Source: Pseudomonadota bacterium (GTDB taxonomy: Bacteria > Pseudomonadota > Gammaproteobacteria > Competibacterales > Competibacteraceae). Taken from it: 64,000 bases of DNA. Shown here one piece after another: positions 25,560-34,270 of this stretch. The DNA lies in assembly GCA_022709365.1 (NCBI GenBank), contig JAKLIY010000017.1:17249-81248 (forward strand). Direction: 5' to 3'. The notes under the pieces were generated by a model. The model ran no database searches and was not told the origin of the DNA. It saw nothing but the letters and a program-made list of their open reading frames with translations. Position numbers and translations under genes: made by a program. Numbering within the stretch: position 1 is the first letter of the stretch; every line of letters begins with the position of its first letter.

Positions 25560-26738
25560 ATGTCCCGCGTTCAGACTGGTTTAGAAACCTTAATCAATGA
25601 ATTCCCGGAAAAGATTCGGGGCGCACGGATCGGTGTGGTCTGCCACCCCGCTAGCGTCGATGCCGAATTGCGTCATGCGCTCGATCTGCTATCGGCGGCT
25701 GGCGCTAAAATCGTCGCGATTTTTGGCCCGGAACATGGCGCGCGGGGCGAAGCACAGGATATGGAACGGGTCGATGACGTGTCACTCGATCTCCGGTTGA
25801 AAGTCCCGGTCTATAGCTTGTATGGGGCGACCTTCGCCAGCCTGACCCCCCCCCGCGAGTATTTAAGGGGACTTGATGCGCTGGTCATCGATTTGCAGGA
25901 TGTCGGCGCCCGTTATTATACCTTCATCTGGACCATGGCGCTGTGTATGCAGGCGGCGGGCAAGGTCGGGGTGCGGGTGCTGGTCTGCGACCGGCCCAAC
26001 CCGCTCGATGGGGTGACGACCGAGGGAAATTTGATCAAACCCGGTTTTGAATCCTTCGTCGGTCTCCATCCCGTGCCGAATCGGCACGGTCTGACGGCTG
26101 GCGAAATCACCCGCTATCTGCAAAGTCGGCGCGGCGTGGAATGCGAATTAGACGTGTTGCCGCTGCGAGGCTGGCAGCGTGAGATGTATTTCGAGGATAC
26201 CGGTTTACCCTGGATTTATCCCTCGCCGAACATGCCGACGGTGGACACCGCGCTGGCGTATCCCGGCATGTGTCTGGTGGAGGCGACCGAGTTATCGGAG
26301 GGGCGGGGAACCTGCAAACCCTTTGAAGTGGCGGGCGCGCCGGGCGTCGATGCCGAAGCACTCTCTGCGGCGCTGAACGAACAGAATTTAACCGGCTGCC
26401 GGTTTCGGCCCCTGTATTTCCGGCCCCAGTTCCAGAAACACGCCGGGAAGACCTGCGGCGGCGTACAAATCCATATCACCGACCGCCGACAGTTTGATTC
26501 GATGATGACCGGCATCACCTTTTTGCAGTGCGTCAAACGACTGGCCCCTGAAGCGTTTGCCTGGCGGGCCAAACCCTACGAGTTCGTGGACGAAACTCCC
26601 GCTGTTGATCTATTGGCCGGAGATGATCAACTGCGCCTGGCGCTGGACACTGACGCCGATCTGGCTGAATTGGCTGAGCGGTGGCTACAGGAACGGGTTG
26701 AGTTCGAAACCATTCGCCAGGAAGCCTTCCTGTACTGA
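25560..26738 (+). CDS. namZ: DUF1343 / NamZ-like exo-beta-N-acetylmuramidase
   Basis: A 392-residue protein of the DUF1343 family, whose Bacillus member NamZ removes N-acetylmuramic acid from peptidoglycan ends. Family features are GARIGVVCHPASVDAELRH, AIFGPEHGARGEAQDME, VYSLYGATF, VIDLQDVGARYYTFIWTMAL and ATELSEGRGTCKPFEVAGAP. No signal peptide is evident at this start, so it may act on recycled fragments in the cytoplasm. A 9-C run (25846-25854) lies in frame within the coding region. The gene diverges from the small-membrane-protein/permease pair. Confidence 0.85.
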   Translation: MSRVQTGLETLINEFPEKIRGARIGVVCHPASVDAELRHALDLLSAAGAKIVAIFGPEHGARGEAQDMERVDDVSLDLRLKVPVYSLYGATFASLTPPREYLRGLDALVIDLQDVGARYYTFIWTMALCMQAAGKVGVRVLVCDRPNPLDGVTTEGNLIKPGFESFVGLHPVPNRHGLTAGEITRYLQSRRGVECELDVLPLRGWQREMYFEDTGLPWIYPSPNMPTVDTALAYPGMCLVEATELSEGRGTCKPFEVAGAPGVDAEALSAALNEQNLTGCRFRPLYFRPQFQKHAGKTCGGVQIHITDRRQFDSMMTGITFLQCVKRLAPEAFAWRAKPYEFVDETPAVDLLAGDDQLRLALDTDADLAELAERWLQERVEFETIRQEAFLY

Positions 26739-26739
26739 T

Positions 26740-27504
26740 TCAGGTTCCCGCCAATTCCGGTTTGGCGTGATAGCCGCGTGGCGTGTAGACCCATGGGCCA
26801 ACTCGCCGCGTTTCGCTATTGCCGACCATCACCAGCGACAGCATGTTCAGCGGTTCCGGGTCGAGGTCGCCCAGCGTCGTCACGGTGATTTGTTCGCCCT
26901 TGCGGGTGACGTTGAAGGCGACGATCACCGGCGTGTCCGGCTGGCGGTAGCGCAGCAGGGTTTGCCGGGCTTCCAGCAGTTGCCAAGAGCGCTTGTTGGA
27001 CACGGCGTTGTAAAAGGCGATGGCGAAATCGCCCTGACCGGCTAGGTCGATGCGCTTGGCGATCAATTCCCAAGGAGTAAGCAGATCGGACAGAGAGATC
27101 ACGCAGAAATCATGAGCCAAGGGCGCACCCACTCGCGCCGCTGCCGCCTGCATGGCGGAGATGCCAGGAATGACTTCGATTTCAACCGTGGCCCATTCCG
27201 GTTTCGGTTTGCGGGCCAGCAATTCAAACACCACGGTCGCCATGCCATAAATGCCGGCGTCGCCGCTGGACACCAGGGCGGTCGTGCGGCCACTGGCGGC
27301 CAGATCAAGCGCCAGCGTGGCGCGGGCCAGTTCTTCGCCCATCGGCGTTTTATGGCGGGTTTTGCCGTGAGCGAGTTCGCCGAGCAGGTTCAGATACAGG
27401 CCGTGACCGGCCAGGTCGGTGCAGGATTCCAAAGCAGCGCGGGCGATGGGGCTGAGATAGTCCAACCCGCCAGGGCCGGTACCGATGATATAGAGACGGT
27501 TCAT
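26740..27504 (-). CDS. cobJ: Precorrin-3B C17-methyltransferase
   Basis: CobJ/CbiH methylates C-17 and drives ring contraction in corrin synthesis, using SAM. The 254 residues match the family: the N-terminal loop YIIGTGPGGLDYLSPIARAA, TTALVSSGDAGIYGMA, EVIPGISAMQAAAARVGAPL and LAHDFCVISLSDLLTPWELI are standard tetrapyrrole-methylase motifs. It lies 27 bp after cbiG in the same direction, so two consecutive steps of the pathway are co-transcribed. The rest of the cobalamin pathway is not in the window. Confidence 0.94.
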   Translation of the reverse strand: MNRLYIIGTGPGGLDYLSPIARAALESCTDLAGHGLYLNLLGELAHGKTRHKTPMGEELARATLALDLAASGRTTALVSSGDAGIYGMATVVFELLARKPKPEWATVEIEVIPGISAMQAAAARVGAPLAHDFCVISLSDLLTPWELIAKRIDLAGQGDFAIAFYNAVSNKRSWQLLEARQTLLRYRQPDTPVIVAFNVTRKGEQITVTTLGDLDPEPLNMLSLVMVGNSETRRVGPWVYTPRGYHAKPELAGT

Positions 27505-27531
27505 GGTTGCTCTGAGGTTTTTTGGAAAGGA

Positions 27532-28311
27532 TCAGGCATCGCGATTGCCATAAATCCGGGCAATCGCCAGTGTCGCGTCGGTGTTTTTCTGCTTGGGAAT
27601 GAGCAGTTCCGCCAGGTAGTCATGACGGACCAACCGTTCAGCGTGTGCTAACGCCGCCGCTTCCGCGACCCCATGACAGCCGGTTTCGCGGAAGACGATA
27701 GCGGATTTGCGACTGAGTCGGTCGCCATAATCCCGCAGCACGGCAGCCGGGTAAAAGGTGATCGGTAACCCCAGTTCCGCCGCCAGTTCGTGTAAGCCTT
27801 TTTCATCCTGCTTCAATTCAATGCTGGCCAGCCCCCGCAGGTCGCTGCGTTGCAGACCGTGACTGGTCAGCGTGTCGTCCAGCAGCGCCAGCAACGGTTC
27901 CAGTCGGCAGCCGCGATTGCAGCCCAGACCGGCGACCAGCAAGGGTTGCGTGTAGCGTTGCGCACCGGTGATGATGGCTTGTGCACCCAGGAATTGCGCA
28001 ATCTGTCGCGCCCACTCGTTAGCGCCGCCTTCATGACCAGACAGGATCGGTACAATAAACCGTCCATGTTCGTCCAGGATCAAGACCGCTGGGTCCTGAT
28101 ATTTGTCGCGCAGTGCCGGCGCGAGCGTCCGTACCGCGATACCGACCGCGCACAGCAGAATCAACCGATGGCCCGCCAGAAAACGCTCGCGCACCGTGTC
28201 TTGAAAGGGCTGGGGACGATGGAGATGTTCGGCGTCCGGCAGGAAGGTTAGCAAACGCTCCACCAGCACTTGACCGGGATCGGTTAAGCTGATGATCGTA
28301 ACAGGGCGCAT
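27532..28311 (-). CDS. cbiG: Cobalt-precorrin-5A hydrolase (CbiG family)
   Basis: CbiG opens the delta-lactone of cobalt-precorrin-5A and releases acetaldehyde, an early-cobalt (anaerobic-route) step. From ATG 28311 the protein is 259 residues: an N-terminal domain with ILLCAVGIAVRTLAPALRDK and VPILSGHEGGANEWARQIA, and a C-terminal CobE/CbiG-C domain with VAGLGCNRGCRLEPLLALL. The frame is open to 28374 but the upstream part is not family-like. Its presence points to the anaerobic cobalamin route. A decayed IS630 transposase end lies immediately upstream. Confidence 0.9.
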   Translation of the reverse strand: MRPVTIISLTDPGQVLVERLLTFLPDAEHLHRPQPFQDTVRERFLAGHRLILLCAVGIAVRTLAPALRDKYQDPAVLILDEHGRFIVPILSGHEGGANEWARQIAQFLGAQAIITGAQRYTQPLLVAGLGCNRGCRLEPLLALLDDTLTSHGLQRSDLRGLASIELKQDEKGLHELAAELGLPITFYPAAVLRDYGDRLSRKSAIVFRETGCHGVAEAAALAHAERLVRHDYLAELLIPKQKNTDATLAIARIYGNRDA

Positions 28312-28373
28312 GGATGTTTGGATTTTTTCAACATGATGAAAGTATACTTGGCATCCAAACTTTCGACATCGCA

Positions 28374-28490
28374 TTAGAAATACTTCATTAATTGGCGATG
28401 TTTGATTTCATTCCAAACCTGTTCATCCGGGTTGATCTCAGGGGAATAGGGTACACAGCAAGCTGGGCAATATCGCCGAGTATCTGTACC
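28374..28490 (-). pseudogene. C-terminal remnant of an IS630-family transposase, frameshifted
   Basis: On the minus strand the gap between rsmE and cbiG reads VPYSPEINPDEQVWNEIKHR followed by QLMKYF and a stop at 28374-28376. This is the conserved PYSPELNPDE...WN block around the last acidic residue of IS630 DDE transposases. Just upstream the matching sequence continues in a different frame (VQILGDIAQLAVYP), so a frameshift has occurred, and the rest of the gene is missing. It marks an old insertion-deletion event between the two genes. Confidence 0.7.
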
Positions 28491-28496
28491 TGCAAA

Positions 28497-29234
28497 CTAA
28501 CCGCAATCTCCCCACAGTGCCTGAATCGCCGCCAACGCCGCAACGCCGGCGGTTTCAGTACGCAGAATGCGCGGCCCCAGGCGAATACCGATAAAACCTG
28601 CTTCCCGCGCCTTGGCCAATTCCGCCGGACTCAACCCGCCTTCGGAACCAATCAGCAACGTGATAGGACCGGAGGGCGGTGTTAAGCCACGCAATCCCAG
28701 CGCCGCCAGTGGATCGAGTAACAACCCCAGGCCCGGCTTTTTCGTCAGTCGTGTCAATCCGTCGATCAACGGCAACGGTTCCCGCAATTCCGGCAGCCGG
28801 TTGCGTCCGCACTGCTCACAGGCGCCGATGACAATGCCGTGCCAGTGCTGAACCTTGCGCGCCAACCGCTCGCCGGTTAAATCCACTCCGCTGCGCTCGG
28901 TAAACAGCGGCTGGATAGTAGCCACGCCCAATTCGACGGCCTTCTGGAGGGTGTAATCCATCTTTTCGCCCCGCGAAACGCTTTGTGCCAGCGTCACGGA
29001 CAAGGGCGATTCCACTTCGCCGGTCAAGGCGTCCTTCACCCGCACCAGCGCCTGCCGTTTGCCGACTTCGGTGAGCGCAGCGGCGAACGTCCCGCCCTGG
29101 CCGTTGAACAGCGTCACTGGCGCGTTCACACCGAGCCGTAAAACCCGCACCGCATGGTTGAAGGTATGGTCATCCAGCGGCACGGTGAGGCCGGTCGCCA
29201 GCGGAATCGGGAGATAGAGTCGGGGAGCGCGCAT
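28497..29234 (-). CDS. rsmE: 16S rRNA m3U1498 methyltransferase
   Basis: RsmE methylates N3 of U1498 in 16S rRNA within the assembled 30S subunit. The 245-residue protein has the N-terminal PUA-like domain (DHTFNHAVRVLRLGVNAPVT) and a SPOUT-class domain with its knot motifs LLIGSEGGLSPAELAKAREA and IRLGPRILRTETAGVAALA. It follows rquA by 27 bp on the minus strand and may share its transcript. No oddities are seen. Confidence 0.95.
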   Translation of the reverse strand: MRAPRLYLPIPLATGLTVPLDDHTFNHAVRVLRLGVNAPVTLFNGQGGTFAAALTEVGKRQALVRVKDALTGEVESPLSVTLAQSVSRGEKMDYTLQKAVELGVATIQPLFTERSGVDLTGERLARKVQHWHGIVIGACEQCGRNRLPELREPLPLIDGLTRLTKKPGLGLLLDPLAALGLRGLTPPSGPITLLIGSEGGLSPAELAKAREAGFIGIRLGPRILRTETAGVAALAAIQALWGDCG

Positions 29235-29261
29235 CGCTCTACATCATCTGAGGTCAGACAC

Positions 29262-30059
29262 TCAGCGGGTAATAACCACCTTCTGGTAGAGTCCACCGAA
29301 ATAAGTTTGCTTATCAATCTGCGCGTTGCGCGCTTCGTCAGGCAACCACTCGGCAATCTCCTTACGCCACAAGTCCATGGCGAAGGGTTCGAGGGAACTG
29401 AGAATCGGGATCATCACATAGCGGAACGGGTTGCGCCAAATGGGCTGATGGTAATCGACAAACACCACCTTGCCGCCCGGTTTCACGACCCGCAACGCTT
29501 GGGCGATAGTGCGAATGCGGACGTTTTCCGGCTGCTCATGCAACAGGAAAAACACTACGACACAATCATAACTAGCGTCGGCGAAGCGCAACTGGGTGGA
29601 ATCCTGATGGTGCAGGCCGATCCGCGCGGTATCGCCATTCAGTTTGGTTTTCAAATTCTCCAGTTGCACCGGCGCAACATCCACCACGTCCAACCGCCCA
29701 TCCGGCCCGAGCCGTTGCGCTAACTGCTCGGTGAAATCTCCATACACACAGGCGACCTGGAGAATACGGCCGTTACGGAACGGCTCCAGTTCCGCCAGCG
29801 CCAGATCGCGCAATTCTGCAAAGTTGCCCCACAGAATCAGATTGACCAGCCATTGCCGTTCAAAGATGCGCACCGAAGCCGGATGCAGATAGGCCCACCA
29901 GTAGGTTTGCTGCAGGTACACCGGCAAGGGAACCTGCGCCTGACTGGCAGCTTCAAGATGAATGGTCTCTTCAACCCCGGGTTTTAGACCCGGGCCATGA
30001 TCCAATGATGGAGGCTGGTTCAGGGCGACAACACACTGGGGAGATTCAGAACTCGACAT
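29262..30059 (-). CDS. rquA: Rhodoquinone biosynthesis enzyme RquA
   Basis: RquA converts ubiquinone to rhodoquinone, a SAM-fold enzyme shown to use SAM as amino donor. The 265-residue protein matches the family along its length: YLQQTYWWAYLHPASVRIF, ERQWLVNLILWGNFAELRD, LQVACVYGDFTEQLAQRLG in place of the usual glycine-rich SAM motif, LDVVDVAPVQLENLKTKL, VVFFLLHEQPENVR, KVVFVDYHQPIWRNPFRYVM and a C-terminal QTYFGGLYQKVVITR. The first 40 residues are variable. It is not UbiE, because the CVYGD motif and the WWAY/ERQWLVNL block are RquA-specific in my knowledge. It lies downstream of frdABCD, 99 bp after frdD, in the same direction, which ties it to fumarate reduction. Confidence 0.88.
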   Translation of the reverse strand: MSSSESPQCVVALNQPPSLDHGPGLKPGVEETIHLEAASQAQVPLPVYLQQTYWWAYLHPASVRIFERQWLVNLILWGNFAELRDLALAELEPFRNGRILQVACVYGDFTEQLAQRLGPDGRLDVVDVAPVQLENLKTKLNGDTARIGLHHQDSTQLRFADASYDCVVVFFLLHEQPENVRIRTIAQALRVVKPGGKVVFVDYHQPIWRNPFRYVMIPILSSLEPFAMDLWRKEIAEWLPDEARNAQIDKQTYFGGLYQKVVITR

Positions 30060-30078
30060 GCAAAAGCTTCCTTCAAGC

Positions 30079-30160
30079 CCCCTCTCCCACTCAGGGAGAG
30101 AGGGCGAGGGTGAGAGATACTCCCCGCTCCCCTTGAGGGAGAGGGGGTGAGGGGTGGATT
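30079..30160. repeat. Two CTCTCCC/GGGAGAG hairpin repeats between frdD and rquA
   Basis: The gap holds a stem CTCTCCC (30082-30088) / GGGAGAG (30094-30100) and a second, similar stem CTCCC (30127-30131) / GGGAG (30137-30141), each followed by a G-rich GTGAG tail. They look like members of a REP-like intergenic repeat family. A degenerate relative may be at 52225-52260. In RNA they could damp or stabilise the frd-rquA transcript. Confidence 0.6.
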
Positions 30161-30500
30161 AGATACGCAACAGGTAAATCAGCGTCAGCAGCGTTCCCAG
30201 GCCGGCCAGCGAATAAACGACGATCGCGACCTGTTTGTCCGCACGGACACCGAAATCATGCACCGTAACCCGCAATCGGTGGGCGGCGTGCCATAACGAC
30301 ACCAGAATAATGCCGAAGATGATCAGCTTGCCCAGCCACCACCCCGCGAATGCATGGATCGATTCATAGGTAAACATATCCATGTTGAAGCGCATGGCGG
30401 CGAACAGCGTGACCAGCACCAGCGCCGGGGTCACAAACGCTGTGACCGTGCCGCCGGCAGCGAACAATCCCCAGAAGATCGGTTTGTTGGATTTGGCCAT
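30159..30500 (-). CDS. frdD: Fumarate reductase membrane anchor subunit D
   Basis: A 113-residue integral membrane protein, one of two anchors that bind quinol and hold FrdAB on the inner membrane. It has three predicted transmembrane segments: FAAGGTVTAFVTPALVLVTL, LGKLIIFGIILVSLWHAAHR and VVYSLAGLGTLLTLIYLL. The motif LWHAAHRLRVTVHDFGVR corresponds to the conserved His/Arg region of FrdD. It starts one base after the frdC stop region, so frdABCD are tightly packed. Confidence 0.92.
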   Translation of the reverse strand: MAKSNKPIFWGLFAAGGTVTAFVTPALVLVTLFAAMRFNMDMFTYESIHAFAGWWLGKLIIFGIILVSLWHAAHRLRVTVHDFGVRADKQVAIVVYSLAGLGTLLTLIYLLRI

Positions 30501-30501
30501 C

Positions 30502-30888
30502 TTACATTCCCCAGAACAGAATGATCAGCGAGACCACCGCCCAGGCCCCGTAGTGGGCGTTGACGATAATGTTACCGGCTACGAATTCCTCACCCATTTG
30601 GATGGGCATGGCTTGTGGCGTCACGTCGAACCACGACATGCTGTGGTACACCGCTGCAATCAAGGCAGCCACATTGAATAATACCCCCAAGGGGCTACGC
30701 AGCGCCTGCACAAAGGCATTGAACGCTTCCTCGCCTTGTGACAGCCGCGCCAGCGCCACAATCAGCAGGAAGGTGTAGGCGAAGATGAAAATGCAGGTCA
30801 CTTCGCGAGCCATATAGCGCTTGTAGCGCGGGTGGCTCAGAAACCAGGTCGTTTTGGAGACCTCACGAACATAGGGTTTGCTGTTCAT
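30502..30888 (-). CDS. frdC: Fumarate reductase membrane anchor subunit C
   Basis: A 128-residue membrane anchor with three transmembrane segments (REVTCIFIFAYTFLLIVALA, LGVLFNVAALIAAVYHSMSW and ....AWAVVSLIILFWGM). Its start, [20 protein letters not shown], resembles E. coli FrdC (KPYVRPMTSTWW). ATG 30888 overlaps the frdB stop as ATGA; an in-frame GTG at 30900 is possible but lies inside frdB. Two short anchors lacking clear heme ligand pairs, like E. coli FrdC and FrdD, favour fumarate reductase over succinate dehydrogenase. Confidence 0.93.
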   Translation of the reverse strand: MNSKPYVREVSKTTWFLSHPRYKRYMAREVTCIFIFAYTFLLIVALARLSQGEEAFNAFVQALRSPLGVLFNVAALIAAVYHSMSWFDVTPQAMPIQMGEEFVAGNIIVNAHYGAWAVVSLIILFWGM

Positions 30889-31640
30889 TTTTTCATCCAC
30901 GGCATCAAGTGCTCTTTATACCAGTCGATGGTGCTGGCGACCTTGACCTGTTGCAAGGCACCGGCTGGATCGACATGCTTGGGACAGACTTCAGAGCAGG
31001 CTCCGACAAACGAGCATTCCCATACACCTTCATCGGAGGCAATCACTTCCTGACGCTGATCCCGTCCACCATCGCGGGAGTCCTGGTTGTAGCGGTGCGC
31101 CATCGAAATGGCTGCTGGACCGAGGAATTCCGGCACCAGGGCGTATTGCGGACACGCGGCGTAGCACAACATGCAGTTGATGCACAGCGTGTACTGCTTG
31201 AACTTCTTGAGTTCCGCCGGCGTCTGCTTGAACTCGCCGGCGCTGACCGGTTTGTCTTCCTTGGGAATCAGGTAGGGCTTGACGCTGGCCAGCTTGGTGA
31301 TGAAGTCCTCGACTGACGTGACCAGATCGCGCTCGATAGGGAAATTCGCTATCGGCTCGACCTTGATCTGACCCTCCTTGTATTCGTGGATGAACGCCTT
31401 GCAAGCCAGCTTCGGCTCGCCGTTGACCATCATGCCGCAACTGCCGCAGACCGCCATGTGGCAGGACCAGCGATAACTCAGCGTCGGGTCGAGGTGGTCT
31501 TTGATGTAGTTCAGCGCATCCAGCACCACCCATTCTTCCAGGCAGGGTACGGAATAGGTCTGATACCGGGGCGCGGTATCGGTCTCCGGGTTGTAGCGGA
31601 GCACCTCCAGTTGAATCTGGCGTTTCTGGAGTTCGCTCAT
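30885..31640 (-). CDS. frdB: Fumarate reductase iron-sulfur subunit
   Basis: FrdB passes electrons from membrane quinol to the flavoprotein through three clusters. The 251-residue protein shows all of them: the plant-type [2Fe-2S] ligands in [19 protein letters not shown] plus a later Cys, [4Fe-4S] in [19 protein letters not shown], and the third cluster in [20 protein letters not shown]. It overlaps frdA by 4 bp and frdC by 4 bp (ATGA-type junctions). Sequence and order follow the E. coli frd operon. Confidence 0.96.
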   Translation of the reverse strand: MSELQKRQIQLEVLRYNPETDTAPRYQTYSVPCLEEWVVLDALNYIKDHLDPTLSYRWSCHMAVCGSCGMMVNGEPKLACKAFIHEYKEGQIKVEPIANFPIERDLVTSVEDFITKLASVKPYLIPKEDKPVSAGEFKQTPAELKKFKQYTLCINCMLCYAACPQYALVPEFLGPAAISMAHRYNQDSRDGGRDQRQEVIASDEGVWECSFVGACSEVCPKHVDPAGALQQVKVASTIDWYKEHLMPWMKK

Positions 31641-33397
31641 TTCTTGGCTCCTGAATAGTCACGCACACCGGGTTTCGACTTGGTGATGACGACATCGAGA
31701 TACTCGATGCGCGGCGGTTCCGTGGGATGGTAGTGGGCCAGCGAATGCTTGAGCAGGTTCTCATCATCGCGGGCGGTAAAGTCCAGCCGCTGATGCGCGC
31801 CCCGCGATTCCTTGCGATCCCGTGCGCCCACCGTGACCGCTTCGGCGCAGTCGAGCATCGACCCCAGTTCCAGCGCCTGCATCAGGTCGGTGTTATAGAC
31901 ATGCGTCTTGTCGGTCAGCGCGATGTTGGCGTAGCGCTGGCGCAGTTCGGCAATCTTTTCACATGCCGCCGCCAGACCTTCGCCCGTGCGATAGATACCG
32001 ACGTTCGCTTCCATGGTGTCCATCATTTCCTGGCGCAATCCCGCGATGCTCTCCGTACCGTTGCTCTTGTCGAACAGGGCCTGAATGCGGTTCTGCGACG
32101 CTTTCGCCTTCGCGGCGAGCGCTGCATCGCTGCTGGGAACCTGATGGGATTGCAGATGAGCAATGGCGCTGAGCGCCGCCCGCCGGCCAAACACCAGCAA
32201 TTCGGTGAGCGAGTTGGAGCCGAGTCGATTGGCGCCGTTGATGCTGACGCAGGCGCATTCGCCCGCAGCGAACAGTCCCGGCAGCCGGGTCGCGGCCTGA
32301 ATGTCGGTATGGATGCCGCCCATCATGTAATGAACAACCGGGCGAATCGGAATCGGCTCCTTGACCGGGTCCTTGCCCAGGTAGCTGATACACAGATCGC
32401 GCACCAGCGGCAGCCGCTCATCGATTTTTTTCTCGCCCAGATGGCGCATGTCCAGCAACACGCAATCGCCCCAGGGAGTTTTGACCGTATTGCCCTTCTG
32501 CTGCTCGCCCCAGAATGCCTGGCTGAGTCGGTCACGCGGACCCAGTTCCATCGTCTTCAATACCGGCTGGCCGACGGGGGTTTCTGGTCCCATGCCGTAG
32601 TCCTGCAAATAGCGGCGACCGTCCTTGTTGAGCAGAATGCCGCCTTCACCGCGGCAGCCTTCAGTCAGCAGGATGCCGTTATTTGGCAGACCGGTGGGAT
32701 GGTATTGGACGAATTCCATGTCCTTGAGCGGCGTCCCGGCGCGATAGGCCAAGGCCATGCCATCGCCGGTCTTGATATTGCCGTTGGTGGTGAACGGGAA
32801 CATCTTCCCACCACCGCCCGCCGCGATGATGACCGCGCCGGCCTGAAACTGCTTCATTTCCCCGCTGCGGATTTCCAGGGCGGTGAGTCCCTGACAGCGC
32901 CCGTCATCGACCAGCAGGTCGGTGGCGTAGTACTCATCGAAGCGCTGGATACTGGGATATTTCAGCGAGGTTTGAAACAGGGTGTGCAGGATATGGAACC
33001 CGGACTTATCGGCGGCGAACCAGGTCCGCTTGATCTTCATGCCGCCAAAGGGGCGTACCGCGACGGAACCATCCGGCTCGCGGCTCCACGGACAGCCCCA
33101 ATGTTCCAGTTGCGTCAGTTCCTTGGGCGCTTCATTGATGAAGTATTCGACGGCGTCCTGATCGGACAACCAGTCGCCGCCGCCCACGGTGTCGTTGAAG
33201 TGCAGGTCGAGGCTGTCATCCGACTTGATGACGCCAGCGGCGCCACCTTCGGCGGCGCAGGTGTGGCTGCGCATGGGATAGACTTTGGAAATGAGGGCGA
33301 TGCGCAGTTTCGGGTCGGCTTCGGCGAGGGCGATAGCGGCTCGCAACCCCGCGCCTCCCGCACCGATGATAGCGACATCGGTTTTAATGATCTCCAT
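31637..33397 (-). CDS. frdA: Fumarate reductase flavoprotein subunit
   Basis: The 586-residue catalytic subunit, which reduces fumarate to succinate with covalently bound FAD. It has the N-terminal dinucleotide motif [20 protein letters not shown], the FAD-linking histidine in [36 protein letters not shown], and the active-site region [20 protein letters not shown]. It is markedly closer to E. coli FrdA (LWGCPWSR-, [11 protein letters not shown], [15 protein letters not shown] stretches) than to SdhA. It is first of the frdABCD-rquA unit. A TATAAT-like box lies about 57 bp upstream. Confidence 0.96.
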   Translation of the reverse strand: MEIIKTDVAIIGAGGAGLRAAIALAEADPKLRIALISKVYPMRSHTCAAEGGAAGVIKSDDSLDLHFNDTVGGGDWLSDQDAVEYFINEAPKELTQLEHWGCPWSREPDGSVAVRPFGGMKIKRTWFAADKSGFHILHTLFQTSLKYPSIQRFDEYYATDLLVDDGRCQGLTALEIRSGEMKQFQAGAVIIAAGGGGKMFPFTTNGNIKTGDGMALAYRAGTPLKDMEFVQYHPTGLPNNGILLTEGCRGEGGILLNKDGRRYLQDYGMGPETPVGQPVLKTMELGPRDRLSQAFWGEQQKGNTVKTPWGDCVLLDMRHLGEKKIDERLPLVRDLCISYLGKDPVKEPIPIRPVVHYMMGGIHTDIQAATRLPGLFAAGECACVSINGANRLGSNSLTELLVFGRRAALSAIAHLQSHQVPSSDAALAAKAKASQNRIQALFDKSNGTESIAGLRQEMMDTMEANVGIYRTGEGLAAACEKIAELRQRYANIALTDKTHVYNTDLMQALELGSMLDCAEAVTVGARDRKESRGAHQRLDFTARDDENLLKHSLAHYHPTEPPRIEYLDVVITKSKPGVRDYSGAKK

Positions 33398-33453
33398 TAC
33401 TTCTGGCTCCTCGGCATGATGCGACAGGATGGATGGAAGGGTTTTCGGGTTTA

Positions 33454-33459
33454 ATTATA
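33454..33459 (-). promoter_or_regulatory. Possible -10 box upstream of frdA
   Basis: A TATAAT hexamer on the minus strand about 57 bp before the frdA start is in an AT-rich patch. No good -35 hexamer lies at 17 bp, and I see no clear FNR site, so an activator-dependent promoter is possible. This is weak evidence on its own. Confidence 0.35.
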
Positions 33460-33502
33460 GAAGTTATTTAGAGGTATCAGGGGGCTTTTGATTCAACTCA
33501 CC

Positions 33503-34270
33503 CTAATCCAGCGCCGCTGCTTTCAGCACTCCCGGTTCAACCTGGAGCGGTACGACGTTCACGCTGTCGATGCGGGCGCAGTAATCCAAATCCTCGCCGC
33601 AACCCAGCGCCGCCAGACCTCGCCCATGATGAGCATAGCGCAGCAGTTGAGGCAGCCGGGTCTTCCACTGCTCGAACAGGGCCACCGCGGCGATGGATTC
33701 ATCATCGCCGGCGCAATCACTGTCGCGTTCCACGCTTAACAGGTAACCAATCGCCCCGGCGCAGATCGTATCCTCCAGCGAGAAACCACCGCGCCAGCCG
33801 GCAGCGACGATCCACACCGTATGCGGCTGATGTTCCAGTAGATAGCGCACCACCGCTCGCCGGTTGGTGAGTGAAGCGGTCATCAGCATGGGCACTTGCT
33901 GCACCCGCTCCAAGGCGCGAGTACCGTTAGTCGTACTCATGAATAGTCGTTTACCGGTGACCCGATCCGGGGTGCATTCCGCTGGCGAGTTGCCGAGATC
34001 GAAGTCGTCCAGTTTCTCGCCGCCGCGTTCGCCGGCCAGCAGGCGGCGTTCGGCGGGCCAGCGTTTGCTGATTCGGAACAGTTCATCGAGGTCATCGAAG
34101 ACTTGAATAGCCTCGGCGCCGGATTCCAGCGCCGTAGCCATGGTGGTGGTAGCACGCAGCACGTCAATGACGATGGCGCAGGCCGGCAGCTCAAGCTGCA
34201 AGCCGCCTTTGCGGGCTTTTTTACTGAAATCGGGGACTTGGTCGGGAGTGTGATAGACGAAAATTTCCAT
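33503..34270 (-). CDS. comB: 2-phosphosulfolactate phosphatase family protein (ComB)
   Basis: ComB hydrolyses 2-phosphosulfolactate to sulfolactate, the second step of coenzyme M synthesis in methanogens; its role in bacteria is mostly undefined. The 255-residue protein has the family landmarks AIVIDVLRATTTMATALESG, LLAGERGGEKLDDFDLGNSP and FMSTTNGTRALERVQQVPML, and GRGLAALGCGEDLDYCARID at the C-terminus. It lies alone between frdA and the zinc-ribbon gene, 105 and 165 bp away. No other coenzyme M or sulfolactate gene is nearby, so the physiological substrate is unclear. Confidence 0.87.
   Translation of the reverse strand: MEIFVYHTPDQVPDFSKKARKGGLQLELPACAIVIDVLRATTTMATALESGAEAIQVFDDLDELFRISKRWPAERRLLAGERGGEKLDDFDLGNSPAECTPDRVTGKRLFMSTTNGTRALERVQQVPMLMTASLTNRRAVVRYLLEHQPHTVWIVAAGWRGGFSLEDTICAGAIGYLLSVERDSDCAGDDESIAAVALFEQWKTRLPQLLRYAHHGRGLAALGCGEDLDYCARIDSVNVVPLQVEPGVLKAAALD

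Noticed and set aside
29262..30059. Calling this methyltransferase UbiE/MenG
   Set aside because: The glycine-rich SAM motif of UbiE is replaced by VACVYGD and the N-terminal WWAY...ERQWLVNLILWGN block is RquA-like.
31727..33454. A 575-codon plus-strand frame
   Set aside because: Antisense to frdA along its length, with no recognisable motif. It is a shadow of frdA.
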